Counted from the stretch's first letter, positions 24,666 through 33,579 are shown. The stretch is 64,000 nt of DNA from Aromatoleum evansii (GCF_012910805.1 NZ_WTVK01000022.1:24140-88139), one strand, 5' to 3'. Numbers and translations: made by a program. Notes: generated from the letters alone by a model not told the origin.

Positions 24666-25061
24666 CTATGCGCCCGAGTCTGTGAGCGCCTCGAGCCAGC
24701 GCCGCAACAGCCCTGCGTGGAGCGGCAGGCGGCTGAAAATCGCGATCGCCAGTTCCTCGTTGTACGTGTGCGAGGTGAGATTGCGGTCGTCGATCATGTC
24801 CATTGCGGCGCGGGCGTCGTCTTCGGTCATGAGTCCATTCTGCGCACAGGCGCGGACAACCGGCTTCGGGCTGGCGAGTTCGGTTCCGTAGCGCTCGGAC
24901 AACACGCCGCGGGCCGCTTTCCAGCATGCTTCGACCGTGTATTCAAAGCGCTGGATCGCCGCGTCGCGTTCGATCAGGCTCGGCGACGCGATGCCGGCGA
25001 GCTGCTCCAGCGAAGCCAGGGCACGCGCCGCCTGTTCCAGCCGGTGTGTCAATCGGTCCAT
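24666..25061 (-). CDS. HEPN-domain protein of a HEPN-MNT toxin-antitoxin pair
   Basis: A 131-residue all-helical protein of the HI0074 (nucleotidyltransferase substrate-binding) family. FEYTVEACWKAARGVL and DDRNLTSHTYNEELA are characteristic; RNLTSH is the RxxxxH motif that forms the RNase site in active HEPN toxins. It begins 13 bp inside the MNT gene, as usual for these pairs. In characterised systems the MNT partner AMPylates and silences the HEPN RNase. Activity here is inferred. Confidence 0.87.
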   Translation of the reverse strand: MDRLTHRLEQAARALASLEQLAGIASPSLIERDAAIQRFEYTVEACWKAARGVLSERYGTELASPKPVVRACAQNGLMTEDDARAAMDMIDDRNLTSHTYNEELAIAIFSRLPLHAGLLRRWLEALTDSGA

Positions 25062-25345
25062 GCGACTCCCTCAGTCTTGATCGCGTCGCGCAAGGTCTTG
25101 CCGGCCTGCGACAGATCGATCAGATCGACGTCCAGAAGAATGCTGGATTCGGCGAGAAGCTCCCGCAGTTCGGCGAGCGTGCCGGCGGGAAGTTCGGTCA
25201 GCGGCTCCACCGCGATGTCGATGTCCGACCAGCGCCGCGCATCGCCGCGCGCGCGCGATCCGAAGAGCCACAGGCGTGCCTGATCGGCGGGCAGGAGGCT
25301 CCGGATGATGTCATGCGCGGTCTGGATATCGCGATCCATGGCCAT
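25049..25345 (-). CDS. MNT nucleotidyltransferase antitoxin
   Basis: A 98-residue minimal nucleotidyltransferase. GSRARGDARRWSDIDIAVE carries the GSxAxG...DxD active site, and a third acidic residue is available in LLDVDLIDL. The gene is directly upstream of and overlaps the HEPN gene, with which it should form a toxin-antitoxin complex. An alternative start at 25339 differs by two residues. The 5' end lies only about 75 bp from the broken edge of an MmeI-like gene, suggesting the pair was inserted or left by a deletion in a defence locus. Confidence 0.87.
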   Translation of the reverse strand: MAMDRDIQTAHDIIRSLLPADQARLWLFGSRARGDARRWSDIDIAVEPLTELPAGTLAELRELLAESSILLDVDLIDLSQAGKTLRDAIKTEGVAWTD

Positions 25346-25420
25346 TCAACGAGGCTTGCGTCAGCAGTGGATGAGTTGATCTTACGACAGCCGGGGGTAT
25401 CGATCAAAACACCGCTGATT

Positions 25421-26365
25421 CTTGGAACGTTGAGCAGTCGCATTCATGTCTGTTGGTCGTTGTCGCAAGGCGGCCGCATGGGACTGGGAAATGACGCTCG
25501 CTGGCAGAACGGGCCCTGCTTCGAAACCTTCCCCTTTCCCGACGCCACCGCCGCCCAGCAATCCCGCATCCGCGACCTCGCCGAACAGATCGACGCTCAC
25601 CGCCGCCGCGTTCTTGAATCGTCCGTGGGACGGGATACCCCGTTCGCCCTGAGCCCGTCGAAGGGCGTCGGCATCGAAGGGGCTTCGACAGGCTCAGCCC
25701 GAACGGTTTCAGGTGGCACAGGCGCCGCGTCCGCCGCCGCACTCACGCTGACCGGCATGTACAACGTGCTCGAAAAGCTCCGCAGCGGCGAGGCGCTATC
25801 CGCCAAGAACAAGCTCATCCACGAGCAGGGCCTGGTGTCAGTGCTGTGCGAACTGCACGACGCGCTCGACACCGCGGTGTTCGACGCCTACGGCTGGAAC
25901 GACCTCGCCGCCAGCCTCGTCGGCCGCCCCGGCGCGACGACCCCGCTGCCCGACAAACCCGAGGCGCAGGCGGAAGTCGAGGAGGAACTGCTGCGCCGCC
26001 TCGTCGAACTCAACGCCCAGCGCGCCGCCGAGGAAGCGCGCGGGCTGGTGCGCTGGCTGCGTCCGGACTACCAGAACCCCGGCGCCGCGACCGCGCCGCA
26101 GCAGGTCGAAGCCGAGCTCGGCGCAGCGGACGAAGCGGAAGCTGCGCCCGCCGCCGCGCCCGCGGGCAAGCTCGCGTGGCCGAAGAACATGCGCGAACAG
26201 GTCGCCGCCGTGCGCGCCGCGCTCGCCCGCCAGAGCCTGCCGCCTGAAGCGGTCGCCAGCCAGTTCAAACGCTCCCCGAAAGCCGCCGTGCTGTCGGTGA
26301 TCGAGGCGCTGGAAGAGCTGGGCATGGTGCAACGCGAGGGCGAGGCGTACCGGCTGCAGGGGTGA
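25421..26365 (+). pseudogene. C-terminal remnant of an MmeI-like type IIL DNA methyltransferase
   Basis: From 25421 the frame encodes LGTLSSRIHVCWSLSQGG, then GNDARWQNGPCFETFPFPD and, further on, LTLTGMYNVLEKLRSGEALS. All are C-terminal landmarks of large MmeI/type IIL class methyltransferases, followed by IHEQGLVSVLCELHDALDTAVFDAYGW and a charged tail. The N-terminal nuclease, the SAM/catalytic core and most of the target-recognition domain are absent. Residues corresponding to about 25620-25735 are foreign: a REP-type palindrome is inserted in frame. The remaining 315 codons are intact to the stop, so a fragment could be translated from an internal ATG (25479), but no methylation activity is expected. 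Confidence 0.75.
25640..25706. repeat. REP-type palindrome inserted in the methyltransferase remnant
   Basis: The left arm is CCGTTCGCCCTGAGCCCGTC and the right arm its near reverse complement GGCTTCGACAGGCTCAGCCC, ending GAACGG, with a short centre. The same family occurs as a single arm at 51168-51194. This CTTCGAC..GCTCAG..CGAACGG palindrome is a known widespread type in GC-rich proteobacteria. Confidence 0.75.
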
Positions 26366-26499
26366 GCGGCGCGGCGACGGTTCCATTATGATGCCAATGG
26401 CACCGGACATTCCTGTGGACAAAAATTCGCCTCAAACAACGCCAAGCAATTGATATTACGATATAAGCTGCCATATCAGTCACGGACATTCCAGCGGAC

Positions 26500-27681
26500 A
26501 TGATCGCCCCAGAAATCCCCGACATCCGGCTTCGCGTCGACACCGACCGTTTCGGGCCGGTGCTGTTCGAGATCGGCGTCGATCCAGAACAACTCCGTCT
26601 GACGATGCAGCGCGTCGAGGATGCCCATACGCGGTTTGCGCACTCCCCCTTGGCGCAGGTCGCCAACAAGCTCGAACGCGAGGTCATCGCAAGCAGCATC
26701 TACGGGACCAACACGATCGAAGGTGGCGCCCTCACCGAGGACGAAACCCGCGCGGCGATGGATCTCGACCCTGCACAGGTGCAGGAGATCGAGCAGCGGC
26801 GAGTGCTCAACATCAAGGCTGCTTACACGCGGGCGCGGCAGGCTGCACTTGATCCGGCGTGGGCGCTCTCGATCGATTTCATTACCACCATCCACGGGTT
26901 GGTCACCCAGGACGTCCCCCACGCCGACAACCGGCCGGGGCTGATCCGAAACAACCCGAAAGGCCGCATTACGCACGTCGGCAGCCCGCAGCATGGCGGG
27001 CGATACAAGCCGCCTCAGTATGAGCGCGACATCTGGCGGCTGCTGGAGGGTTTGATAGCCTGGCACCAACAACTCGTGGAAGCCGGGGTTCATCCGCTAG
27101 TGCGTGCGCCGCTGGTGCATTACTACTACGAACTGATCCATCCCTTCTGGGATGGCAATGGGCGTGTGGGGCGGGTCATCGAGGCCACGCTGCTGCAGGC
27201 AGCCGGCTACGAGTACGCCCCCTTTGCATTGGCGCGCTATTACCTCGACAACATCGACGCTTATTTCACGCTGTTCAATACCTGCCGCAAGGCGGCCGAA
27301 AAGCATCAGTCGCATCCGAACACGGCCTTCGTGCTGTTTCACCAAGAGGGGATGCTCCTGACGATCAACGCGCTGCATGATCGCGTCAATCGTCTCGTCA
27401 GCATCCTGCTTTTCCAGAGCCGGACGCGTGAGCTACTGGACAGCAAGGCGATCAATTCGCGCCAATACACGATCGTGTCGCAACTGCTGACCCAGGGCCG
27501 CCCCGTGCCGCTTGGCGAACTTCGGCACACGCCGTGGTATGCGAGCCTCTACCTGAAGCTGAACGACAAGACGCGTAGCCGCGACCTGAAGAAGCTCAGA
27601 GAGCTGGAACTGCTCGTTCTCGATCAGGAGGACCAGTTGTGGCCGGGCTGCGTGCAGGTCCGCAACCCCAGAGCGCTGTGA
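26500..27681 (+). CDS. Fic-family protein (AMPylase, class II)
   Basis: A 393-residue Fic protein. The catalytic motif HPFWDGNGRVGR spans residues 214-225. The N-terminal helix carries the inhibitory motif TNTIEG (70-75) with E74, so ATP binding would be auto-inhibited as in class II Fic proteins. An N-terminal Fic_N-type region and a C-terminal winged-helix-like region (about 315-385: LLTQGRPVPLGELRHTPWYAS) complete the usual layout. Such proteins AMPylate other proteins; the target is unknown. The gene follows an AT-rich 130-bp gap and is convergent with a RelE-type toxin gene. Confidence 0.88.
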   Translation: MIAPEIPDIRLRVDTDRFGPVLFEIGVDPEQLRLTMQRVEDAHTRFAHSPLAQVANKLEREVIASSIYGTNTIEGGALTEDETRAAMDLDPAQVQEIEQRRVLNIKAAYTRARQAALDPAWALSIDFITTIHGLVTQDVPHADNRPGLIRNNPKGRITHVGSPQHGGRYKPPQYERDIWRLLEGLIAWHQQLVEAGVHPLVRAPLVHYYYELIHPFWDGNGRVGRVIEATLLQAAGYEYAPFALARYYLDNIDAYFTLFNTCRKAAEKHQSHPNTAFVLFHQEGMLLTINALHDRVNRLVSILLFQSRTRELLDSKAINSRQYTIVSQLLTQGRPVPLGELRHTPWYASLYLKLNDKTRSRDLKKLRELELLVLDQEDQLWPGCVQVRNPRAL

Positions 27682-27731
27682 CCCTCCTGGCTCGCGCGTC
27701 GTTGAACGAGCTGGGTGCGATCAAGGCGGGG

Positions 27732-28022
27732 CTATTCTTCGAGCCGCCCCTGCGATTGCGTATAGACGTGGTTCCGGTCCCGGCGCCCCACGGCAATCAC
27801 GGTCACGAAGACGACATCCTCGTCGACGCGATAGACGAGTCGGTAACCGACGCTTCTCAGCTTGATCTTGAAACAGTCGGGCATGCCCGCGAGTGCGGCC
27901 GAGGGAACACGAGGGTTGGCCAGCCGCTCTTCCAGCTTCTTCTTGAACTGTGCGCGCAGGCTGCCGTCGAGATTTTTCCACTCCTGCAGCGCGAGTTCGT
28001 GAAAGCGCAGCCTATAGGTCAT
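27732..28022 (-). CDS. RelE/ParE-family toxin
   Basis: A 96-residue basic protein with the RelE fold pattern: YRLRFHELALQEWKNLDGSLRAQFKKKL at the start, FKIKLRSVGYRLVYRVDEDVVFVTVIAVGRRDRNHVY at the end. Conserved Arg residues of the RelE active site are present in the GYRLVYRV and GRRDRNHVY strands. It starts 11 bp within the antitoxin gene. It probably cleaves mRNA on the ribosome when freed from its antitoxin. Confidence 0.9.
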   Translation of the reverse strand: MTYRLRFHELALQEWKNLDGSLRAQFKKKLEERLANPRVPSAALAGMPDCFKIKLRSVGYRLVYRVDEDVVFVTVIAVGRRDRNHVYTQSQGRLEE

Positions 28023-28257
28023 CGAGACCGACCTCGACGAACGGGCCGTCGGCGCGCTCGCGCACCGTCCGGGCGTCTTCGAGGTCTTCGAGGTAGGCCA
28101 TCAGCCGCTCGTAGTGCGCGGCCGAGAGCAGGTAGGCTTCGGGCCGGTTGTGGTTCAGGACGGCCACGGGACAGTCGTCGGCCTCCCTGAGAATGCCCGC
28201 GAAGTTGCGTTTGAGCTCGGTCACGCTCACCGTCATGCTGGCGATGATCTTGTCCAT
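28012..28257 (-). CDS. Phd/YefM-family antitoxin
   Basis: An 81-residue antitoxin. The N-terminal Phd/YefM DNA-binding fold is seen as MTVSVTELKRNFAGILREADDCPVAVLNHNRPEAYLLSAAHYERL. The acidic C-terminal tail (DARTVRERADGPFVEVGLDDL) should wrap the toxin. It is the first gene of the pair and probably represses its own operon through the palindrome at 28280-28293. An internal ATG (MTVSV) is a possible shorter start. Confidence 0.9.
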   Translation of the reverse strand: MDKIIASMTVSVTELKRNFAGILREADDCPVAVLNHNRPEAYLLSAAHYERLMAYLEDLEDARTVRERADGPFVEVGLDDL

Positions 28258-28279
28258 CGGGCACCTCGTTGAAAAAAGA

Positions 28280-28293
28280 CATCAAATTTGATG
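28280..28293. promoter_or_regulatory. Operator-like palindrome upstream of the Phd/RelE operon
   Basis: CATCAAATTTGATG is a perfect 14-bp palindrome 23 bp upstream of the antitoxin ATG, in an AT-rich stretch also holding TATATT on the minus strand. It is well placed for autoregulation by the antitoxin-toxin complex. Confidence 0.6.
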
Positions 28294-28372
28294 GCAAATA
28301 TAGCATGCCGATGCTTGGAAGAAGGCGCGTTCGCCGAGTGCTTGCGGCGCCACGCGGCCGTCCGCAGCTGAC

Positions 28373-31300
28373 TCAGGCCGTCGCGGCCGGCAGCGGTGCG
28401 AGCAGCGCGGCGATGTCGTCCGCGCCGAACTTCGCGAGCGCGTCGGCGTCTTCCGACAGCACGCCGGCGGCGAGCGCCGCCTTGCGGTCCTGCAGCGCGA
28501 GGATGCGTTCCTCGATGCTGCCGGCGCAGATCAGCTTGAAGACGAACACCGGCTTGTCCTGGCCGATGCGGTGGGCGCGGTCGGTGGCCTGGTTTTCGGC
28601 GGCGGGGTTCCACCACGGGTCGTAGTGGATCACTGTGTCGGCCGCGGTGAGGTTGAGGCCGACGCCGCCCGCCTTCAGGCTGATGAGGAACACGGAGGCG
28701 CGCCCCCGCTGGAAATCCTCGACCGGCGTGCGACGGTCGCGCGTGTCGCCGGTCAGGCCGACCCAGCTGATCCTGGCGCGGTCGAGTTCGGCGGCGATCA
28801 GCGCGAGCATCTGCGTGAATTGCGAGAACACGAGGATGCGGCGGCCCTCGGCGATCAGCTCGGGGAGCATGTCCATCAGGTAGTCGAGCTTGGCGCGCTC
28901 CTTGACCCTGGCCGCGGCAGCCGTGCTCTTCAGCAGGCGCGGGTCGCAGCACACCTGGCGCAATTTCAGCAGCGCGTCGAGGATCACGATCTGGCTGCGC
29001 GCGAAGCCCTTCGCGGCGATCTCGTGGCGGATCTTGTCGTCCATGGCCGCGCGCACGGTCTCGTACAGGTCGCGCTGCCCGCCTTCGAGGCCGACGCTGC
29101 GCACGATCACGGTCTTGGGTGGCAGCTCCTTCGCGACGTCTTCCTTGCGCCGGCGCAGCATGAAGGGCTTGATGCGGGCGGCGAGGAGGTCGCGCCGCTG
29201 GGTGTCGCCGCGCTTTTCGACCGGCGTGCGCCACAGGCGGGTGAAGTCCTTGCTGGTGCCGAGGAAGCCGGGCAGCAGGAAGTCGAACTGCGCCCACAGC
29301 TCGCCGAGGTGGTTTTCCAGCGGCGTGCCGGTCAGGCCGAGGCGATGGCGGGCGCGCAGCTGGCGGATGACCTGGGCGCCCTTGCTCGCGGCGTTCTTTA
29401 CCGTCTGCGCCTCGTCGAGGATCAGCAGGCTCCATTCGTGCGCCTGCAGCGCGTCGGCGTCGCGCCACAGCAAGGGGTAGGTGGTGAGCGCGACGTCGAT
29501 GCCGTCGAGCTGCTCGAAACGGCTGTGGCGGTCGGGGCCGTGCAGGTTGAGCACGCGCAGGCCGGGCGTGAAGCGTGCCGCTTCGGCCTGCCAGTTGAAC
29601 ACCAGCGAGGTCGGCAGGATCACCAGAGCAGGCCGGTCGAGCCGCCCGGCGTGTTTTTCCGTGAGGAGGTGGGCGAGCGTCTGCGCGGTCTTGCCGAGGC
29701 CCATGTCGTCGGCGAGGATGCCGGCCAGATCGTGGCGCACGAGGTGTTGCAGCCACGCGAGCCCTTCGAGCTGGTAGGGACGCAGCACGGCGTTGAAATC
29801 CGCGGGAGCGGCGACGGCTTCGATGCCGCGGGCGTCGCGCAGGTGGTGGGCGAGCTCGGCGAGCGCGTCGCGACCGCGCCCGGGCAGGTCGAGGTCGGCC
29901 AGCCGCGCAGCGTCCAGACGCGACACGCGCAGCGCCCCTTCGGGGCGGTCGAACAGGTCCACCAGCGCACCGACGAGCGGCTTGAGGCGCCCGGCCGCGA
30001 TGCGCAGCCGGCCGAGGTCGTCGTGGTGCAGGATGATCGCCTCCTCGTCGGCGATGCGATGGAGGCCGCCGCCCAGCCAGCGCCCGTCGCGCCCGAAGAG
30101 TTCGGCCAGCAGCGGCGCGAGGGCGAGCGTGCGGCCGTCGACCTCGATGCCGGGCGAGATGTCGAGCCAACCGCCATCGGCTTCGTCGACGTCGAGCGTC
30201 ACGTCGGTGATGTCGATGGCGTGGTGGCGGAAATCGGGCGGCAGTTCGATCGCCCAGCCTTCGGCGCGCAGGGCAGGGATTTCGTTTGCCGTGAACGGGC
30301 CCCAGGCGTCCTCGCTGGCGAGGCCGAAGGCATGTTCGGGGAGGGCGCCGTAGGCGCTGGAGACGCTGCGCAGGCCCACCTTGCCCAGCCCGGCCTGACC
30401 GAGGCGCCGGAGGGCGGCCGATTCCGCCTTGGTGTCGCGCTGCAGGCGGGCACTGCGGCCGTCGGGCAGGGTGTGGAACATCGGCGCGTTGCCGGGCGGG
30501 ATCGTCAGCGGGCCGTAGCGGAACGCGAGCGTCGCGTAGTCGAACAGCGTCGCGCCATAGCGCGGGTAGTTGCGGAAGTGGACGTCGTATGTGGAGAGCG
30601 TGTCGATGCGCAGCACCGGCACGGGCGGGCCGGACAGTTCCAGTGGCGGTTCGCCGAGCGTGCTCGGCAATGGCAGGGCAGGGGCGAGTTCGGCCAGCGT
30701 CGCGCTGATCATCTCGGCTTCGACCGGCGTCAGCGGCGGCAGCCACAGCAGGCGCACGACATGTTCGGCGGGGGCGTCGAGGGTGACGGGGCCGATCTCG
30801 TTCGCCTTGCGGTCCACGTACCAGGGCGGCAGCAGCGGCAGCACGACCTCCGCCGGAGGCGTCAGGCGCAGTCCCGGCGCGCGTCGCCCGTCCGCAGTGC
30901 TGTGCCACTCCGGCGACCCGGCGCGTGCTTCGCCCAATCTCAGCGGGGTTGTGCCAAGGTCATTGAAATGCGTGCGTCCGCAGCGCGCGAGGCGTGCCAT
31001 CAACTGTTCGGCGTTGCGGCCATCGAGCGGCAGCGCGTCCTGGAAGAAGCGCCCGCGCGGGCGTTGGCTCCAGAGCAGGCCCAGGATCTCCAGGTCCGCG
31101 TCATTGACGAAGGACGGCGGCGTGTCGAGCGCGCGCTCGATGTTCTGCCAGCTCTCGGCCTGTCGAACCGAACCGTCGCGGCCGCGCCGCGCCTTGAAGC
31201 AGGTGATGGCGTACTGCTGGTAGCCGTTGTGGAAGCGGATCAGATAGAGGAGCGCGTGCTGCGCGGTGGGCGCGGGCTTGCGCGTCGCCGGCGGCTGCTG

Positions 31301-31657
31301 TGCCGTGATGCCGCGGAATGCCTCGATCCAGGCGAGGATCTGTTCGCGCGGGCGTGATGGATCGCTGCTGCGCACCGTGAGCCAGCGGAGCAGGGTCGCG
31401 GCGACGTGCTTGCAGTCGATGGCGACGGGGCAGGAGCAGTATGAGACGGGTCGCGCGGAACGGGAATGCGAGGCGCCCATGAATTGCACCACCACCTGGT
31501 AGGGCCGCGACCGTGTGCCCTGGACGCGGGCGCGCAGGGTTTCGCCATCGCGGGCGAGGTCGGATACCGCGCCCAGATAGGCGCGCCCCTTGGCGACCTC
31601 GTGGGGCCCGAGCCAGCGTGTGATGTCGGTTTCGGTGCAGGTGTCGAGGATGCTCAT
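28373..31657 (-). CDS. SWIM zinc-finger SNF2-family helicase
   Basis: A 1094-residue ATPase of the HepA/SNF2 group. The N-terminal SWIM finger is CSCPVAIDCKH (near residue 75), preceded by a PYQVVVQF strand. A long central region of unknown fold leads to the SNF2 motor (about 620-1060). Motif I is DDMGLGKTAQT, motif II DEAQ in LLILDEAQTVKN, then GLTGTPLENHLGELW, VFSQFTQML, and motif VI QATDRAHRIGQ. It should translocate on DNA and remodel protein-DNA complexes; SWIM-SNF2 proteins are often seen near defence or repair genes. The motor motifs look complete. Confidence 0.9.
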   Translation of the reverse strand: MSILDTCTETDITRWLGPHEVAKGRAYLGAVSDLARDGETLRARVQGTRSRPYQVVVQFMGASHSRSARPVSYCSCPVAIDCKHVAATLLRWLTVRSSDPSRPREQILAWIEAFRGITAQQPPATRKPAPTAQHALLYLIRFHNGYQQYAITCFKARRGRDGSVRQAESWQNIERALDTPPSFVNDADLEILGLLWSQRPRGRFFQDALPLDGRNAEQLMARLARCGRTHFNDLGTTPLRLGEARAGSPEWHSTADGRRAPGLRLTPPAEVVLPLLPPWYVDRKANEIGPVTLDAPAEHVVRLLWLPPLTPVEAEMISATLAELAPALPLPSTLGEPPLELSGPPVPVLRIDTLSTYDVHFRNYPRYGATLFDYATLAFRYGPLTIPPGNAPMFHTLPDGRSARLQRDTKAESAALRRLGQAGLGKVGLRSVSSAYGALPEHAFGLASEDAWGPFTANEIPALRAEGWAIELPPDFRHHAIDITDVTLDVDEADGGWLDISPGIEVDGRTLALAPLLAELFGRDGRWLGGGLHRIADEEAIILHHDDLGRLRIAAGRLKPLVGALVDLFDRPEGALRVSRLDAARLADLDLPGRGRDALAELAHHLRDARGIEAVAAPADFNAVLRPYQLEGLAWLQHLVRHDLAGILADDMGLGKTAQTLAHLLTEKHAGRLDRPALVILPTSLVFNWQAEAARFTPGLRVLNLHGPDRHSRFEQLDGIDVALTTYPLLWRDADALQAHEWSLLILDEAQTVKNAASKGAQVIRQLRARHRLGLTGTPLENHLGELWAQFDFLLPGFLGTSKDFTRLWRTPVEKRGDTQRRDLLAARIKPFMLRRRKEDVAKELPPKTVIVRSVGLEGGQRDLYETVRAAMDDKIRHEIAAKGFARSQIVILDALLKLRQVCCDPRLLKSTAAAARVKERAKLDYLMDMLPELIAEGRRILVFSQFTQMLALIAAELDRARISWVGLTGDTRDRRTPVEDFQRGRASVFLISLKAGGVGLNLTAADTVIHYDPWWNPAAENQATDRAHRIGQDKPVFVFKLICAGSIEERILALQDRKAALAAGVLSEDADALAKFGADDIAALLAPLPAATA

Positions 31658-31798
31658 TGGGTCGGAGGCGAGGAGCAGGGGAGCGGGGCGCTTGCGTGAC
31701 GCCGGTGTGTCAGTCGGGGCGGGATTCGCGGCGCCGCCGTAGAACGAAGGATGGGCGGCTCACCGCCCTCGGCTCGGCTTACGTGCAAGTCGCACGGA

Positions 31799-32230
31799 TC
31801 AGCCCGGCCGGTCGAGCTTCGTCGATAGCAGGATGGTCGAGAAGGTATCCACCACGCCCCGGATCGCGCGCACGCGGTCGATCACCGCGTCCAGCTCGTG
31901 CGTGGTCTCGGTTTCCAGCATGCCGCACAGGTCGTAGCGGCCGCTGACCGAGTACAGCTTGGTGATCTCGTGGCGCTTCCTCAGCGCGCGCACGACGTCC
32001 GGCTCGTTCTTCGATTCGATCGAGATCAGCACCATCGCCTGGATCGAACGCGTCGACTGCGGCTTCGTCACGCTGACCGTGTAGCCGCTGATCGTTCCCG
32101 AATCTTCCAGCGCCTTCAGGCGCAACTGCACCGTGCTGCGCGCACAGCCGAGCGCCTGGGCGATCTTCACGACCGGCAGGCGGGCATTCACTTTGAGCAG
32201 CTCGATGAGCTGGCGGTCGAGGTCGTCCAT
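31799..32230 (-). CDS. Lrp/AsnC-family regulator of the lysine operon
   Basis: A 143-residue Lrp/AsnC protein: N-terminal helix-turn-helix (about 1-55, IAQALGCARSTVQLRLKALEDSGTISGYTV) and C-terminal RAM effector domain (about 65-138, AMVLISIESKNEPDVVRALRKR, YSVSGRYDLCGMLE). It is divergent from kamA with a 167-bp gap that holds a CGGTCA-TTT-TGACCG dyad, so it probably senses lysine or a related amino acid and controls the lysine-fermentation operon. Ligand and sign of control are inferred. Confidence 0.88.
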   Translation of the reverse strand: MDDLDRQLIELLKVNARLPVVKIAQALGCARSTVQLRLKALEDSGTISGYTVSVTKPQSTRSIQAMVLISIESKNEPDVVRALRKRHEITKLYSVSGRYDLCGMLETETTHELDAVIDRVRAIRGVVDTFSTILLSTKLDRPG

Positions 32231-32266
32231 GGGTTTTGCAGGGTAAAAATCAGATTGTCCGAACCT

Positions 32267-32281
32267 CGGTCATTTTGACCG
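32267..32281. promoter_or_regulatory. Candidate Lrp-type operator between the regulator and kamA
   Basis: The inverted repeat CGGTCA-TTT-TGACCG (6-bp arms, 3-base centre) lies 37 bp upstream of the lrp-like start and about 115 bp upstream of kamA. Position and Lrp-like 15-bp length support an operator role for both directions. Confidence 0.5.
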
Positions 32282-32397
32282 ATTCACGGGCATATTCAAA
32301 GTCACTTTGCCTGTTCAGGCCGGCGCGGCCCATCCCTAAACTCGTCTTCGTCAGGCCCCAGCGGCCATTCATAACGACGAACAAGAGGGACAGGAAA

Positions 32398-33579
32398 ATG
32401 CTGCAGAAAGTCGTGATCTCGCCACGCCAGCTGCTGACGCGCGCCGAACTGGAAGCCTACGATCCGGCTTCCGAACCCTGGCAGAAGCAGTTCGCCCGCC
32501 GCTATACCCACCACTCCGAGCTGAAGGACGTCCTGAACAACATGGAGGACGTGAACGGGACCGTGTACGAGAAGTTCGCGGTGTCGATCACGCCCTACAT
32601 GGCGCAGCTGATGGACCCGAACGACCCGAACTGCCCGGTCCGGCTGCAGTACCTGCCGTCGCGCCACGAGGAGCAGAAACCCGGCTTCCACACCCTGCTC
32701 GACGAACTGGGCGAGGAGGGCGACACCGTTCCGGGCACCAGCGTCGTGCACCGCTACCCGCGCCGCGTGCTGTTCCTGGTGTCGAACACCTGCTCGACGC
32801 TGTGCCGCTTCTGCACCCGCAAGCGCATGGTGTCGCAGCCGAGCGGTTCCGTGCACAAGGACGAGATCGAGCGCTCGATCGACTACATCGCGAGCAACAA
32901 GGACATCGACGACGTGCTGCTGTCGGGCGGCGATCCGCTGACCTTCGACGACGAGCGCCTCGACTACATCCTTGGCGCCATCCGCGAACGGGCGCCGCAC
33001 GTGCGCTTCCTGCGCATCGGCTCGCGCATGGTCGTGCAGCTGCCGACCCGCGTGACGCCCGAGCTGTGTGCGATCCTCGAGAAGCATCGCGTGCAGATGG
33101 TGAACATCCACATCAACCACCCGAAGGAGATCACGCCGCTGCTGCGCGAGCGCGTCAAGCTGATCCAGAAGGCCGGCATCATGATGGGCCTGCAGACGGT
33201 GTGCCTGAAGGGCGTGAACGACGACGTCGGCGTGCTGCGCGAGCTCTTCATGCAGGCGATCGAGATGGGCGTGCGGCCGTACTACGTCTATTCGACCGAC
33301 ATGGTCGAGGGCGCGCACCACTTCATCGTGCCCTACCACCGCATGCTCGAGCTGTACGAGGGCATCCGCGGCTGGATCAGCGGTCCGGCGGTGCCGACCT
33401 TCGTGGTCGATGGACTGGGCGGGCTCGGCAAGCTGCCGATCATCCCGACCTATGTGACCGAGGAGATCCGCCGCGACGGCCAGGGCACGACGATCAAGTG
33501 CCGCAACTACAAGGGCGACACCGTCGAGATGCCGGGCCTGGGCCTGGATTTCCGCGTCCCGTCGCAGAGTCGCGCGTAA
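32398..33579 (+). CDS. kamA: L-lysine 2,3-aminomutase
   Basis: A 393-residue radical-SAM, PLP-dependent enzyme converting L-lysine to L-beta-lysine. The ATG at 32398 follows GAGGGACAGG. The [4Fe-4S] motif CxxxCxxC is at C132, C136 and C139 (NTCSTLCRFCTRKR). GGDP (177-180) is the SAM-contact motif. The PLP lysine is K345 in DGLGGLGKLPIIPTY, and the two Asp residues that hold the lysine side chain in clostridial KamA are conserved as D301 (YSTDMVEG) and D338. Length and intact catalytic residues support a true catabolic KamA rather than an EpmB-like protein. First gene of a seven-gene lysine operon. Confidence 0.94.
   Translation: MLQKVVISPRQLLTRAELEAYDPASEPWQKQFARRYTHHSELKDVLNNMEDVNGTVYEKFAVSITPYMAQLMDPNDPNCPVRLQYLPSRHEEQKPGFHTLLDELGEEGDTVPGTSVVHRYPRRVLFLVSNTCSTLCRFCTRKRMVSQPSGSVHKDEIERSIDYIASNKDIDDVLLSGGDPLTFDDERLDYILGAIRERAPHVRFLRIGSRMVVQLPTRVTPELCAILEKHRVQMVNIHINHPKEITPLLRERVKLIQKAGIMMGLQTVCLKGVNDDVGVLRELFMQAIEMGVRPYYVYSTDMVEGAHHFIVPYHRMLELYEGIRGWISGPAVPTFVVDGLGGLGKLPIIPTYVTEEIRRDGQGTTIKCRNYKGDTVEMPGLGLDFRVPSQSRA

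Noticed and set aside
28571..31357. 928-codon plus-strand frame opposite the SNF2 helicase
   Set aside because: The helicase on the minus strand has all motor motifs; the plus-strand product does not resemble any family.
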